The notes under the pieces: generated by a model
Database searches by the model: none
The model's input: only the letters and a program-made list of their open reading frames with translations
Told to the model about the DNA's origin: nothing
Source of the DNA: Ignavibacteriales bacterium
GTDB lineage: Bacteria; Bacteroidota; Ignavibacteria; Tepidaquicellales; Tepidaquicellaceae
Assembly (NCBI GenBank): GCA_020635255.1
Contig: JACKAC010000001.1
Location: 1,031,501 to 1,095,500, forward strand
Length of the DNA stretch: 64,000 nt
Reading direction: 5' to 3'
In this document: positions 17,535-26,165 of the stretch, piece by piece
Position numbering within the stretch: the stretch's first letter is position 1
Layout of the letters: each line of letters starts with the position of its first letter
Translations under genes and position numbers: made by a program

Positions 17535-20285
17535 GTGAATTATATTACAAAAGCTGAAGAATATCTTAGCAAAGACAATTATAGTACAGCATTAAACTAT
17601 TACAAGAAGGCTATATCCAGAGCAGAAGGAGAATTATCGCTTTCCGCTTTGTATTATAAGTCAGCTTATTGTTGCTATCAATTAAATACTCTCGAAGAAG
17701 GGATTAGATTGATTGACAAGGGATTCGCTTGTCTAAAATTACTTCCTTCTGCTGATAGAGATAAGTGCAAAATGGATCTCCTAAGACTCAAGAGTACAAT
17801 TTACCATAATAAAGGAGAGTTTAATAGCTCGATCAATTGTGCATTGGAAGCTGAAAAGGTTTTATTGAACGGTAACTACTTTTATCCAATAGAACTTTCG
17901 CAAATTTACAATACGCTTGCAAACCTTTATTCTGGGTTTCAGGATTTTCAAAAGTCGGTAAAATATCGGTTCCAGTCAATTAGGCTGGTCGAAACGAATC
18001 ACCCTGATGAAACCGAGCTATTAGGGGTTTATTATAATAATCTGGCTGTAACATTCGCTAAGATCTCTTATAGATTTAACTACGAATTGATTGAATATGG
18101 TAACCATAACTATTTAAAATACTATAAGAAAGCTCTGTTTTATCTTAGTAGAAATCTTTCGCTACTAAATAGAAACCTGATTGCTACTATTTCTGATAAT
18201 ATTGCTGTCCATTATTTGAAATCCGGAAACTTTAAAAAAGCTCATTACTATTTTACTAAATCTCTGAAGGAATATAGAAAGTTACAAGATTATAAACCTC
18301 ATACTTATCATATCCCTTATCTTTATTTAAATATGGGAATTTACTACACTGATAAGAAAAATTATAAAAAAGCTCAAGAATATTTTTGTAAATCCCTAAA
18401 ACTAAGGCTCAAACAGTTCGGTAACAAAAACTCTCTACTGATTAGAATATATAGTCTCTTAGGCGAAAGTTATTATCTAGATGGAAAGCTTGACACGGCA
18501 CTTTCCACTTTTCAGAAGGCATTAAACATTTTAAATATTGGAAATCCTATAAGATCCTGGTTCAAAAATCCTGATATTGAAAATATTACTTTCTTTCCTG
18601 AAATTTCTGATGTACTCTTTAAAAAAGCTTTAACATTAAAGGCAATTTTTGCAAAAAACAACGACATCAGATATTTAATAACCGCTTATGACTGTTTTCT
18701 GCGATTGTCGCGACTGAAAGATAATGTGAGGAAAAACCTTTCTGATGAAGAGTCAAAAGTCATATTATCTGCAAACAGTAATTCAATCTTTCAGCAGGCA
18801 ATTGATACTTTATTGACATTATCCGATAAGACTTCCGATCCTGTTTATTTTCAAAAAGCATTCGAATTTGCCGAAAAGAATAAAGGACTGATACTGCTGG
18901 AAAATATAAATGAGCTAAAAGCAAGAGAGTCATCAGGTATTCCGGATGAGATCCGGGAAAGGGAAAGAAGTTTAAAAAATGAGATTTCTTTCTATAAGAA
19001 AAAAATATTCGATGAAAAAAGAAATAAAAATGGAGTAGATAGGGTTAGATTAAGTACCTTTGAGAGCGAGCTATTTTCAGCTAAGAAAGCTTTGGAAAAA
19101 GTTGTAAAAGATATTGAGAAGAACTACAAACAATATTATGATTTGAAATATAATTATGATACCGCAACTGTTGAAGAGATCCAAAATATTATTGACCATG
19201 ATGAGGCAGTTATAGAATATTTTCTTGGAGAAAAGTTCATCTTTGTATTCAAAATAACTAAGACCGAATTTTCTGTTAATAGGATTGATAAAAGTAAGAG
19301 TTTTGACACTAAGTTAAAAAAATTCCGTAACTGTCTCTCTCTTTCTGCTAATTGCATTAGTGACAATCTAATTAATTTTTCCCGTTTGAGCCACTATTTA
19401 TATAAAGTACTTCTAAAGGATTTTATATGCGATGACGACAGTATTAGAAGATTAACTATAATTCCGGATGGTTTACTAAATTATATCCCGTTTGAAACTC
19501 TAATAACAAAAAAACCCGGCGTTACCGGAAGTAGTTTTAGGAGTTTAGCTTATTTACTCGAAAAGTATGATATCAGATATAGCTACTCTGCAACCCTATT
19601 GGTTAATAACACTAAAAAAGTTAAAAAAAGAAAACAAATAAAAGTTCTTGCTTTTGCGCCTTCTTTTAAGAAAAGGGATAATACATTAAAGAAAGCCGAT
19701 GTCCTGCGCTCTGAATTATGTAATCTAAAATGGAATGTTAAGGAGATTCGTAATGTTAAAAAATATTTTAATGGTGATGTATATATAAATAAAAAAGCAT
19801 CAAAGAAAGATTTTTTAAAGAATGCCGGGCATTATCCGATTATTCACCTTGCGACACATGGCATTGTAGAAGATACAAACCCCATGTTTTCAAAGATCGC
19901 TTTTACATCTGATAATACATCCATTGATGAAGGATATCTTCATACCTATGAGCTTTACAATTTAAGATTGAACTCTGAGCTTACTATACTCAGCGCCTGC
20001 GATACGGGGTATGGAAAACTTGTAAAAGGGGAGGGGGTAATGAGTATAGCTCGGGGGTTTTTATATGCGGGAAGCCGGAGTATTATGATGAGTCTGTGGC
20101 AGGTTAGTGACTTTGCCACATGTAAGGTAGTGAATTACTTTTACGAAGGTCTATCGAAAGGTATGGAAAAAGATGAAGCACTGCGCAAGGCAAAGATAAA
20201 ATATATTAGATCATCCGATAATATCAAATCAAATCCAGCCTACTGGGCGCCCTTTGTTCTGATAGGGGACGCACACCGCCTTTAG
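17535..20285 (+). CDS. TPR-CHAT domain caspase-fold protease
   Basis: The 916-residue protein starts at GTG 17535. Residues 1-350 carry TPR repeats (for example IPYLYLNMGIYYTDKKNYKKA). A charged coiled-coil stretch lies near 465-540. The CHAT domain fills about 620-912, with catalytic His775 (HLATHG) and Cys822 (SACDTG), both present, so it should be an active cysteine protease. The family end LWQVSDFAT and YWAPFVLIGD is also visible. CHAT proteases are clan CD enzymes that cleave partner proteins, with the TPR part sensing or docking. There is no signal peptide, so it is cytoplasmic. It lies about 1.3 kb from the ECF sigma gene and overlaps the end of mutL by four bases (convergent). Confidence 0.85.
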   Translation: MNYITKAEEYLSKDNYSTALNYYKKAISRAEGELSLSALYYKSAYCCYQLNTLEEGIRLIDKGFACLKLLPSADRDKCKMDLLRLKSTIYHNKGEFNSSINCALEAEKVLLNGNYFYPIELSQIYNTLANLYSGFQDFQKSVKYRFQSIRLVETNHPDETELLGVYYNNLAVTFAKISYRFNYELIEYGNHNYLKYYKKALFYLSRNLSLLNRNLIATISDNIAVHYLKSGNFKKAHYYFTKSLKEYRKLQDYKPHTYHIPYLYLNMGIYYTDKKNYKKAQEYFCKSLKLRLKQFGNKNSLLIRIYSLLGESYYLDGKLDTALSTFQKALNILNIGNPIRSWFKNPDIENITFFPEISDVLFKKALTLKAIFAKNNDIRYLITAYDCFLRLSRLKDNVRKNLSDEESKVILSANSNSIFQQAIDTLLTLSDKTSDPVYFQKAFEFAEKNKGLILLENINELKARESSGIPDEIRERERSLKNEISFYKKKIFDEKRNKNGVDRVRLSTFESELFSAKKALEKVVKDIEKNYKQYYDLKYNYDTATVEEIQNIIDHDEAVIEYFLGEKFIFVFKITKTEFSVNRIDKSKSFDTKLKKFRNCLSLSANCISDNLINFSRLSHYLYKVLLKDFICDDDSIRRLTIIPDGLLNYIPFETLITKKPGVTGSSFRSLAYLLEKYDIRYSYSATLLVNNTKKVKKRKQIKVLAFAPSFKKRDNTLKKADVLRSELCNLKWNVKEIRNVKKYFNGDVYINKKASKKDFLKNAGHYPIIHLATHGIVEDTNPMFSKIAFTSDNTSIDEGYLHTYELYNLRLNSELTILSACDTGYGKLVKGEGVMSIARGFLYAGSRSIMMSLWQVSDFATCKVVNYFYEGLSKGMEKDEALRKAKIKYIRSSDNIKSNPAYWAPFVLIGDAHRL

Positions 20286-22099
20286 CTCCTGCTGAACCTC
20301 TTATCGAGTTCTTCTGTCGTTATCCTTATCATCGTCGGTCGTCCGTGAGGACATACATACGGCATCTTTGCCGAGAATAAATTATCCACCAAAGCCAGCA
20401 TTTCCTTTTGTGTCAGAGCATCATTTGCCTTTATCGCGCTCCTGCATGCGAAGGACTTTGCAAGGTTGTCCCTCTTTTCCAGGTTTAGCTTCAGCTCATA
20501 TTCCTTGTACTGGTCTATCAATTGCTGGAATATCTTGTTCTCATCTCCTACTTTTACGTCCGACGGCAATCCATATAACTCTATAATATCGTCCGGAAGT
20601 ATTTTAAAATTAAATCCTAGATTGCTCAATTCCTTTTTCAATCCCTCTGCGATCTTAAGATCTATCTTGGTGAGTTTCACCTGAATCGGTATCAGTAACT
20701 GCTGTGAAAAAGACGATTGTGATTCCAGCCACAGCAAAGCTCTCTCATACAGTATCCTTTCGTGAGCCGCATGCTGATCTATTATCAGTACGCCTGTTTC
20801 CGTTTGGCACATTATGTATTTTTTTTGGAACTGCCATATATTAAATCTCTCTGTCTCCGACTTTGGCGAGTGCTCGAATACGTTTGCCTGTTTCTCACTA
20901 TCGAGTATATCCTCTTCTTTCTCCTCTGCCTGCTTAGATGCTTCAAATATTGAGTGTATCGTCGCGTCTTTTTTCTGCGTAAATCCGCCTCCGCTCGAAT
21001 GGTTTCCCATCGAGGTTATCTTGGCTTCGTTTCCATGGCTTTTATGAAAGAACGATTCACTCTTCTCTGGTGTCTCATCGTAACTACCGAAACCTATCTC
21101 AAAAGTAAGGTCCGCATCCTTCAATGCGTTTCGCATAGCGTTCACAATAAACCCGAATACCGCGCCCTCTTCCTCGAATTTTACCTCTAATTTTGACGGG
21201 TGTACATTCACATCCACCTTCTTAGGATCGGTACCGATGAATAAAAAGAATGATGGGTAGTTTCCTTTCTCGATTAAATGGTCATACCCTTTATATACGG
21301 CGAAATTCAGGTTCTTGCTTGTGAAATACCTGCTATTGAGGTAAAAGAACTGATCCTGCTTTGTCTTCTTTGTGAAATTCGGCTTTGCAATAAATCCGCT
21401 TATCTTTATAAGCTGGTTTCCGTGTGCTACCGGGATGAGAGAATCGGTGAATTCATTTGTGAATATATCACTCAGTCTATCGAGGAGTTCCGCTTTTGGA
21501 AGGTCGAATATCCTTTCGTCGTTGTTCCAGAATGAAAATGATATTTCCGGGTGAGATATCGCCAGCCTTACAAAAGTTTCGTATATATGTTTAAATTCCG
21601 TCTGGTTTGATTTAAGAAAATTCCTTCTGCCCGGTGTATTGTAAAATAAATTCTTTACGGCGATAGAAGTTCCTATTGGAGTAGTGGTCTTTGTGACTTC
21701 CGTTACTTCGTTTCCTTCGACGCGTATCAGCGTTCCGACATCATCTCCGGCTGTCTTTGTCTTCATTTCTACTTGCGAGATTGAACATATTGATGCCAGT
21801 GCCTCACCTCTGAATCCCAGCGTATTAATCGCTTCCAGGTCATCATAGGAATATATTTTGCTTGTGGAGTGCCTCTGGAAGCTCATTATGGCATCTTCCT
21901 CAATCATTCCGGAACCGTTATCCACGATTTGTATCAGAGACTTACCGGCGTCTTTTATTATAACACTGATATCCGTCGCTCCGGCATCGATGGAATTCTC
22001 TACCAGCTCCTTCACAACGGATTCCGGCCTGTTCACTACCTCGCCCGCAGCTATTTTATTAGATAATGCCTGTGGTAATATTTTTATAGTTCCGCTCAA
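20282..22099 (-). CDS. mutL: DNA mismatch repair protein MutL
   Basis: The 605-residue protein has the GHKL ATPase motifs ELVENSIDAGA, DNGSGM and GFRGEALASI in the first 110 residues. Its C-terminal dimerisation domain carries the endonuclease motif DQHAAHERILYE, plus ACRSAIKA and CPHGRP near the end. It should therefore nick DNA during mismatch repair, as in bacteria without MutH. Length is normal. The start is TTG at 22097-22099, inside a four-base overlap with the ftsY stop (TTGA), so the two are translationally coupled. Confidence 0.95.
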   Translation of the reverse strand: MSGTIKILPQALSNKIAAGEVVNRPESVVKELVENSIDAGATDISVIIKDAGKSLIQIVDNGSGMIEEDAIMSFQRHSTSKIYSYDDLEAINTLGFRGEALASICSISQVEMKTKTAGDDVGTLIRVEGNEVTEVTKTTTPIGTSIAVKNLFYNTPGRRNFLKSNQTEFKHIYETFVRLAISHPEISFSFWNNDERIFDLPKAELLDRLSDIFTNEFTDSLIPVAHGNQLIKISGFIAKPNFTKKTKQDQFFYLNSRYFTSKNLNFAVYKGYDHLIEKGNYPSFFLFIGTDPKKVDVNVHPSKLEVKFEEEGAVFGFIVNAMRNALKDADLTFEIGFGSYDETPEKSESFFHKSHGNEAKITSMGNHSSGGGFTQKKDATIHSIFEASKQAEEKEEDILDSEKQANVFEHSPKSETERFNIWQFQKKYIMCQTETGVLIIDQHAAHERILYERALLWLESQSSFSQQLLIPIQVKLTKIDLKIAEGLKKELSNLGFNFKILPDDIIELYGLPSDVKVGDENKIFQQLIDQYKEYELKLNLEKRDNLAKSFACRSAIKANDALTQKEMLALVDNLFSAKMPYVCPHGRPTMIRITTEELDKRFSRS

Positions 22100-23049
22100 T
22101 TATTATGACTGCTTGTTTCTTTTTCTTCGAACAATGCTTTTACGAATTTTTCTTTATCGAATATCTGCAGATCATCTATCTGCTCCCCGACACCGATGAA
22201 TCTTACCGGGATACCCATCTCCTTGCTTATCTTCATTACTATACCGCCCTTTGCAGTTCCGTCCAGCTTGGTGAGTATCAATCCCGTCAAGCCGTTCAAT
22301 GCTTTCGAGAACTCTTTCGCCTGGTTTAGGCCGTTCTGCCCGGTGGTTGCGTCTATTACAATAAATATTTCATGCGGAGCATCAGGTATGACTTTCTTCA
22401 TCACCCTCATAACTTTGTTAAGTTCATCCATGAGATGAGACTTATTGTGAAGCCTTCCTGCTGTATCTACCAGCACTACGTCTATATTTTTTTCTTTAGC
22501 CATATTTATCGTATCGAATGCCACCGATGCCGGGTCCTTTGCATCCGGCTTCTGGAGTATTTCCACATCAGCTCTTTTTGCCCACGTCTCTAATTGCTCA
22601 TTTGCCGCAGCCCTGAATGTATCAGCTGATCCGATCAGTACACTTTTCCCTGCATTCTTAAAGTTATATGCCAGCTTACCCACGGATGTCGTTTTACCAA
22701 CGCCATTCACGCCTACTATCATAACCACAAACGGTTTCTTATCCGTATTAAATGAAAATGTGTTAAACTCCGAGAGGTTATCGGTGAGAACTTTTTTAAT
22801 TTCATCCCTTATCAGTTCATTTAGCTCCGCACTGTCTTCGAATTTGTCTTCTTTAGCTCTTGATCTAATATTCTCTATCAGGATTTCCGCTGTATCATAT
22901 CCCATATCGGACGAAAGGAATATCTCCTCCAGCTCCTCTATGAACTCATCATCTATCTTTGACTTTGCATTAATAAGCCGGTTAACCTTTCCAAAAAGGT
23001 CTTCCTTGGTTTTAGTCAGTCCCTGCTTTAGTTTATCGAATATCGACAT
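22096..23049 (-). CDS. ftsY: Signal recognition particle receptor FtsY
   Basis: The 317-residue protein has the N domain (1-100) and the SRP GTPase NG core: P-loop GVNGVGKTTSVGKLA (about 113-127), DTFRAAANEQL, DTAGR, TKLDGTAKGG and GVGEQIDDL. It docks the SRP-ribosome complex at the inner membrane for co-translational insertion. The long acidic A domain of the E. coli protein is absent, as in many bacteria. ATG start at 23047-23049. It overlaps mutL by four bases. Confidence 0.95.
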   Translation of the reverse strand: MSIFDKLKQGLTKTKEDLFGKVNRLINAKSKIDDEFIEELEEIFLSSDMGYDTAEILIENIRSRAKEDKFEDSAELNELIRDEIKKVLTDNLSEFNTFSFNTDKKPFVVMIVGVNGVGKTTSVGKLAYNFKNAGKSVLIGSADTFRAAANEQLETWAKRADVEILQKPDAKDPASVAFDTINMAKEKNIDVVLVDTAGRLHNKSHLMDELNKVMRVMKKVIPDAPHEIFIVIDATTGQNGLNQAKEFSKALNGLTGLILTKLDGTAKGGIVMKISKEMGIPVRFIGVGEQIDDLQIFDKEKFVKALFEEKETSSHNN

Positions 23050-23084
23050 AAATATAATTTACTTTAATTGTAGTTTAATCCAAA

Positions 23085-23115
23085 CAAAAAAAGCCAACCC
23101 ACCTGGATCGGCTTT
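23085..23115 (-). terminator. Rho-independent terminator between acyl-CoA dehydrogenase and ftsY
   Basis: Read on the minus strand, AAAGCC (23115-23110) pairs with GGCTTT (23095-23090), with partial pairing inside, and a T-run follows. It lies just after the acyl-CoA dehydrogenase stop and isolates that gene from ftsY-mutL. Confidence 0.7.
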
Positions 23116-23135
23116 AATATGATGCTTACATCTTC

Positions 23136-24281
23136 TTAAAACAATTCCAGCACGTTTCTTGCTATGATCATCTTCTGAACTTCCGATGTACCTTCACCGA
23201 TTGTCATCAGCTTTACGTCCCGGTACAGTTTCTCTACAGGAAATTCCTTCATAAATCCGTATCCGCCGTGAATTTGTATCGCCTCGTTAGTTGCTGTTGT
23301 TGCAATCTCTGACGCGAAATACTTCGCCATTGCCGCGCTAAGATTTATCGGTCTTCCTTCATCCCTGTCGGTTGCTGCTCTGTAAACTAAAAGTTTTGCC
23401 GCTTCTATATCCGTTGCCATGTCTGACAGCTTGAACTGAATTCCCTGGAATTCCGATAATGACTTCCCGAATTGCTTCCTTTCTTTCGCATATTTAAGCG
23501 AAGCCTCGAAAGCGCCTTCTGCAATACCCAGTGACAATGCCGCGATTGCTATCCTTCCGCCGTCGAGTATCTTCATCGCCTGTATAAACCCTTCACCTTC
23601 GTTACCGACCAAATTCTCTGCGGGCACTTTTACATTCTCGAATATCAACTCGGCGGTATCTGAAGCTCTCATGCCGAGCTTGTTCTCTTTTTTTCCGACC
23701 TTAAAACCATCCCATCCTTTTTCTAATATGAATGTGGAAATACCTTTGCTTCCTTTTTCTTTATCTGTTACTGCCATTACTACTGCTGTCTCGCCAACTG
23801 CTCCCTGCGTGATGAATAACTTACTTCCGTTTAGAATATAATGTCCGTTTTCTTTCACTGCGGTTGTTGCCATACCTGCCGCATCGCTTCCAGAGACATT
23901 CTCGGTAAGTCCCCAGGCTCCGAGTTTCGCGCCTGAAGCAAGGTCAGGAATATATTTCTTCTTTAGTTCTTCGCTTGCAAATGAATAAATGTGATTCGTA
24001 CATAGACCGTTGTGTGAAGCGATCGTTAATCCCAGTGACGGATCCACTTTGGAAATTTCTTCGATTATTATAGCGTACTCCATCATTGAAAAATTCGAAC
24101 CGCCGTACTCTTCCGGGAAAATAATGCCCAAAAACCCAATCTCGCCGAGCTTTTTGGCAATATCCATCGGAAATTCCTGCGCTTCGTCGTACTTCATTAC
24201 AGTGGGAGCTATCTCGTTTTGCGCAAAATCCCTCGCGAGCTTCTGCACTTCGAGTTGCTGTTCTGTTAACTTAAAATCCAT
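23136..24281 (-). CDS. Short/branched-chain acyl-CoA dehydrogenase
   Basis: The 381-residue flavoprotein has the full family layout: N-terminal helices (FKLTEQQLEVQKLARDFAQ), the middle beta domain (AWGLTENVSGSDAAG, LFITQGAVGETAVVMAV), and the C-terminal helices with IQIHGGYGFMKEFPVEKLYRD. Catalytic Glu363 sits in IGEGTSEVQ. It oxidises an acyl-CoA to the 2-enoyl-CoA and passes electrons to ETF. The sequence resembles butyryl-CoA and 2-methyl-branched enzymes; chain length cannot be fixed from this. It could act on the butyryl- or isobutyryl-CoA pool of the mutase at 3292. The ATG at 24279-24281 is clear. Confidence 0.9.
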   Translation of the reverse strand: MDFKLTEQQLEVQKLARDFAQNEIAPTVMKYDEAQEFPMDIAKKLGEIGFLGIIFPEEYGGSNFSMMEYAIIIEEISKVDPSLGLTIASHNGLCTNHIYSFASEELKKKYIPDLASGAKLGAWGLTENVSGSDAAGMATTAVKENGHYILNGSKLFITQGAVGETAVVMAVTDKEKGSKGISTFILEKGWDGFKVGKKENKLGMRASDTAELIFENVKVPAENLVGNEGEGFIQAMKILDGGRIAIAALSLGIAEGAFEASLKYAKERKQFGKSLSEFQGIQFKLSDMATDIEAAKLLVYRAATDRDEGRPINLSAAMAKYFASEIATTATNEAIQIHGGYGFMKEFPVEKLYRDVKLMTIGEGTSEVQKMIIARNVLELF

Positions 24282-24330
24282 ATTTTGGTAATTTTATGTA
24301 AAGGAATAATTAATAAACCATAAATATACC

Positions 24331-24360
24331 TATTTTACAGCTTTGCTGAAATGTAAAATA
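24331..24360. terminator. Hairpin between pyrE and the acyl-CoA dehydrogenase gene
   Basis: TATTTTACA (24331-24339) pairs with TGTAAAATA (24352-24360), with further pairing CAG/CTG inside. It lies 13 bases past the pyrE stop and may end the murI-pyrE transcript. No T-run follows on the minus strand. Confidence 0.4.
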
Positions 24361-24372
24361 AGTGTATTAGTT

Positions 24373-24945
24373 TTATAAATACCTGCTTCCGGGAGTAGTA
24401 ATTGGAATTTCGGCAAGCCAGTCAGGTACTTCATCGGGATGAAATTTTACAACATCTACAGTTGCTAAAGCCTGCGTATCATACCCGAAATCTACCTTAC
24501 CGTTGCTTCTGTCTATTATGAGTCCTATTCCAACAATGTTGCCTTTCATTTTTTCCACCATCTCTACTACCTCTTTCACGCTTCCCCCTGTAGTAACAAT
24601 ATCCTCGACAATTAAGATGTTCTCACCTTCCTTTATTTCGAATCCTCTCCTCAGCGACATCACGCCATTCTCCCTCTCAGCGTAAACATTGGGTACTCCC
24701 AATTGCCTTCCTACCTCTGTGCCAAGCACAATTGCGCCGGTAGCCGGAGCCACCACCTTATCTATCTTCTTATCTTTGAACTTCTCCACTATCGCCTCGG
24801 CAAATGCGCTGTTATATTCCGGGTATTGAAATACCTTCGACTTTTGGAAATAATGCGGGCTGTGATCCCCTGAGGTCAGCACGAAATGCCCCTCCAGGTA
24901 CGATCCCGACTTCTTAAAAATTTCTAATACTTCTTCACCTGTCAT
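24373..24945 (-). CDS. pyrE: Orotate phosphoribosyltransferase
   Basis: The 190-residue protein has the PRPP-binding motif ILIVEDIVTTGGS (about 109-121), the active-site loop region VYAERENGVMSLRRGF, and the N-terminal GHFVLTSGDHSPHYFQK segment, where SG..S..Y is the family signature. It joins orotate and PRPP to make OMP in pyrimidine synthesis. It follows murI after one base, so the two are co-transcribed. The length fits the thermophile/archaeal-like group of PyrE of about 190 residues. Confidence 0.92.
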   Translation of the reverse strand: MTGEEVLEIFKKSGSYLEGHFVLTSGDHSPHYFQKSKVFQYPEYNSAFAEAIVEKFKDKKIDKVVAPATGAIVLGTEVGRQLGVPNVYAERENGVMSLRRGFEIKEGENILIVEDIVTTGGSVKEVVEMVEKMKGNIVGIGLIIDRSNGKVDFGYDTQALATVDVVKFHPDEVPDWLAEIPITTPGSRYL

Positions 24946-24946
24946 A

Positions 24947-25762
24947 TTATGTAAGTTTTACTTTTTTGATTTCGCTGATCTTCTTTCCTAGGAATCTCTC
25001 ACTGATACTCTTAAAATTCACCGGGAAGTCCGTTACAAAAAACTTGTGGTAACCGTTCTTTTTTTGCTTATTCAATAGATTTCTTTCTGAAAGGACTTTT
25101 TTTACCTCTTTTGCCGTCTCTTCACCCGGATCTATAAGGTTTATTTTAGCTCCCATTGTCTTCTGAATAGTATCTCGTAGTATAGGGTAGTGTGTACACC
25201 CCAAAATCATAGTATCGATACCGCTTTTTTTAATGTCCGTAAGATATTCTTTTGCTGTCAATTCCGCTATTTCGTTATCAGTCCACCCATCTTCAGCTAA
25301 TTGTACAAATAAACTGCAGTTCTGTGAAAATACTTTAGCTTTTTTGTCTAACTTCTTTATTTGCTTCTGATAGGCTTCGCTATTTATAGTAGCTCTTGTA
25401 CCTATCACCCCAATCTTATGATTTTTAGTAGTTTGCGTAGCTGCCGATGCTCCCGGATTGATCACACCTAATACCGGTACTGTAGTTATCTTACTTAGGA
25501 ATGGTACGGAAATTGCAGACGATGTATTGCAAGCAATTACTATAAGTTTGACTTTCTTCTTCAAGAGAAACTTTAAGCATTCTATTGAATATAGTATGAT
25601 TGTTTCTTTTGATTTGGTGCCGTAGGGGAGTCTCGCTGAATCCCCCAGGTATATAATGTTCTCATTAGGTAGGAGCCTAAATATTGACTTTGCCACTGTT
25701 AATCCGCCAATTCCTGAATCAAATACTCCGATGGGGCTCCTGGAGGTAAATTTCTGCTTCAA
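24947..25762 (-). CDS. murI: Glutamate racemase
   Basis: The 271-residue protein carries both catalytic cysteines, in IACNTSSA (about residue 78) and LGCTHYPI (about 189), and the N-terminal PIGVFDSGIGGLTV motif. It supplies D-glutamate for peptidoglycan. The start is TTG at 25760-25762, with an AT-rich leader. A run of lysines marks the C-terminus. It heads a two-gene operon with pyrE. Confidence 0.93.
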   Translation of the reverse strand: MKQKFTSRSPIGVFDSGIGGLTVAKSIFRLLPNENIIYLGDSARLPYGTKSKETIILYSIECLKFLLKKKVKLIVIACNTSSAISVPFLSKITTVPVLGVINPGASAATQTTKNHKIGVIGTRATINSEAYQKQIKKLDKKAKVFSQNCSLFVQLAEDGWTDNEIAELTAKEYLTDIKKSGIDTMILGCTHYPILRDTIQKTMGAKINLIDPGEETAKEVKKVLSERNLLNKQKKNGYHKFFVTDFPVNFKSISERFLGKKISEIKKVKLT

Positions 25763-26165
25763 TATCGTTTAATTTGAGTTATAAAGTACATTTTTTTTAT
25801 CAATATATAAATGTATTAGATAGTGCTGTCAGTGAAACTAGTTCTTACTAGACAAAGCTTATTTGCTAATATTTTAACCCAAATATTAGTCTTGACATTA
25901 AGTTTTAATTCATTTATAGTTTAGGTGGCTAACATTACAATTTGTTAATAATTGCCTGAAAAGGAATTTTTTAAGTTCTTTGCTTAATATTTTACTTGAG
26001 GTTCGCTGTAGTTAGATTACTACAAGTCAACTTATTTTTGTGTTTGAAAGTATCTATCAAAAAAATTATTATAAACTTATACTAACTATTTTTAATTCAG
26101 TGAGTTTTTTTCTGGGCTTTGAAAATTTTTTACTAAACAATAACAAAATTTTTAGTGAGGTCTTT
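25763..26165. other. Intergenic region between murI and the first type IX substrate gene
   Basis: This 403-base AT-rich divergent region holds the promoter described at 25892-25920 and a ribosome-binding site (GAGGT) before the ATG at 26166. An open frame from 26040 continues into the gene but starts with GTG and has no signal peptide at its front, so I treat 26040-26165 as leader. Confidence 0.5.
25892..25920 (+). promoter_or_regulatory. Consensus-like promoter before the beta-propeller type IX substrate gene
   Basis: TTGACA (25892-25897), a 17-base spacer, then TATAGT (25915-25920) match the general housekeeping sigma consensus. ATTAGT lies just before the -35 box, as it also does at the promoter before the next type IX substrate (27956). 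About 245 bases of leader would follow. Confidence 0.6.

Noticed and set aside
17535..20285. Type III-E CRISPR effector system around the TPR-CHAT protein
   Set aside because: No repeats, Cas7-11 or other cas genes occur in the window; only the protease type and sigma link are shared.
26040..26165. Extended start (GTG) for the propeller gene
   Set aside because: It would bury the signal peptide 42 residues inside the protein; the ATG at 26166 has a ribosome-binding site and a proper signal peptide.
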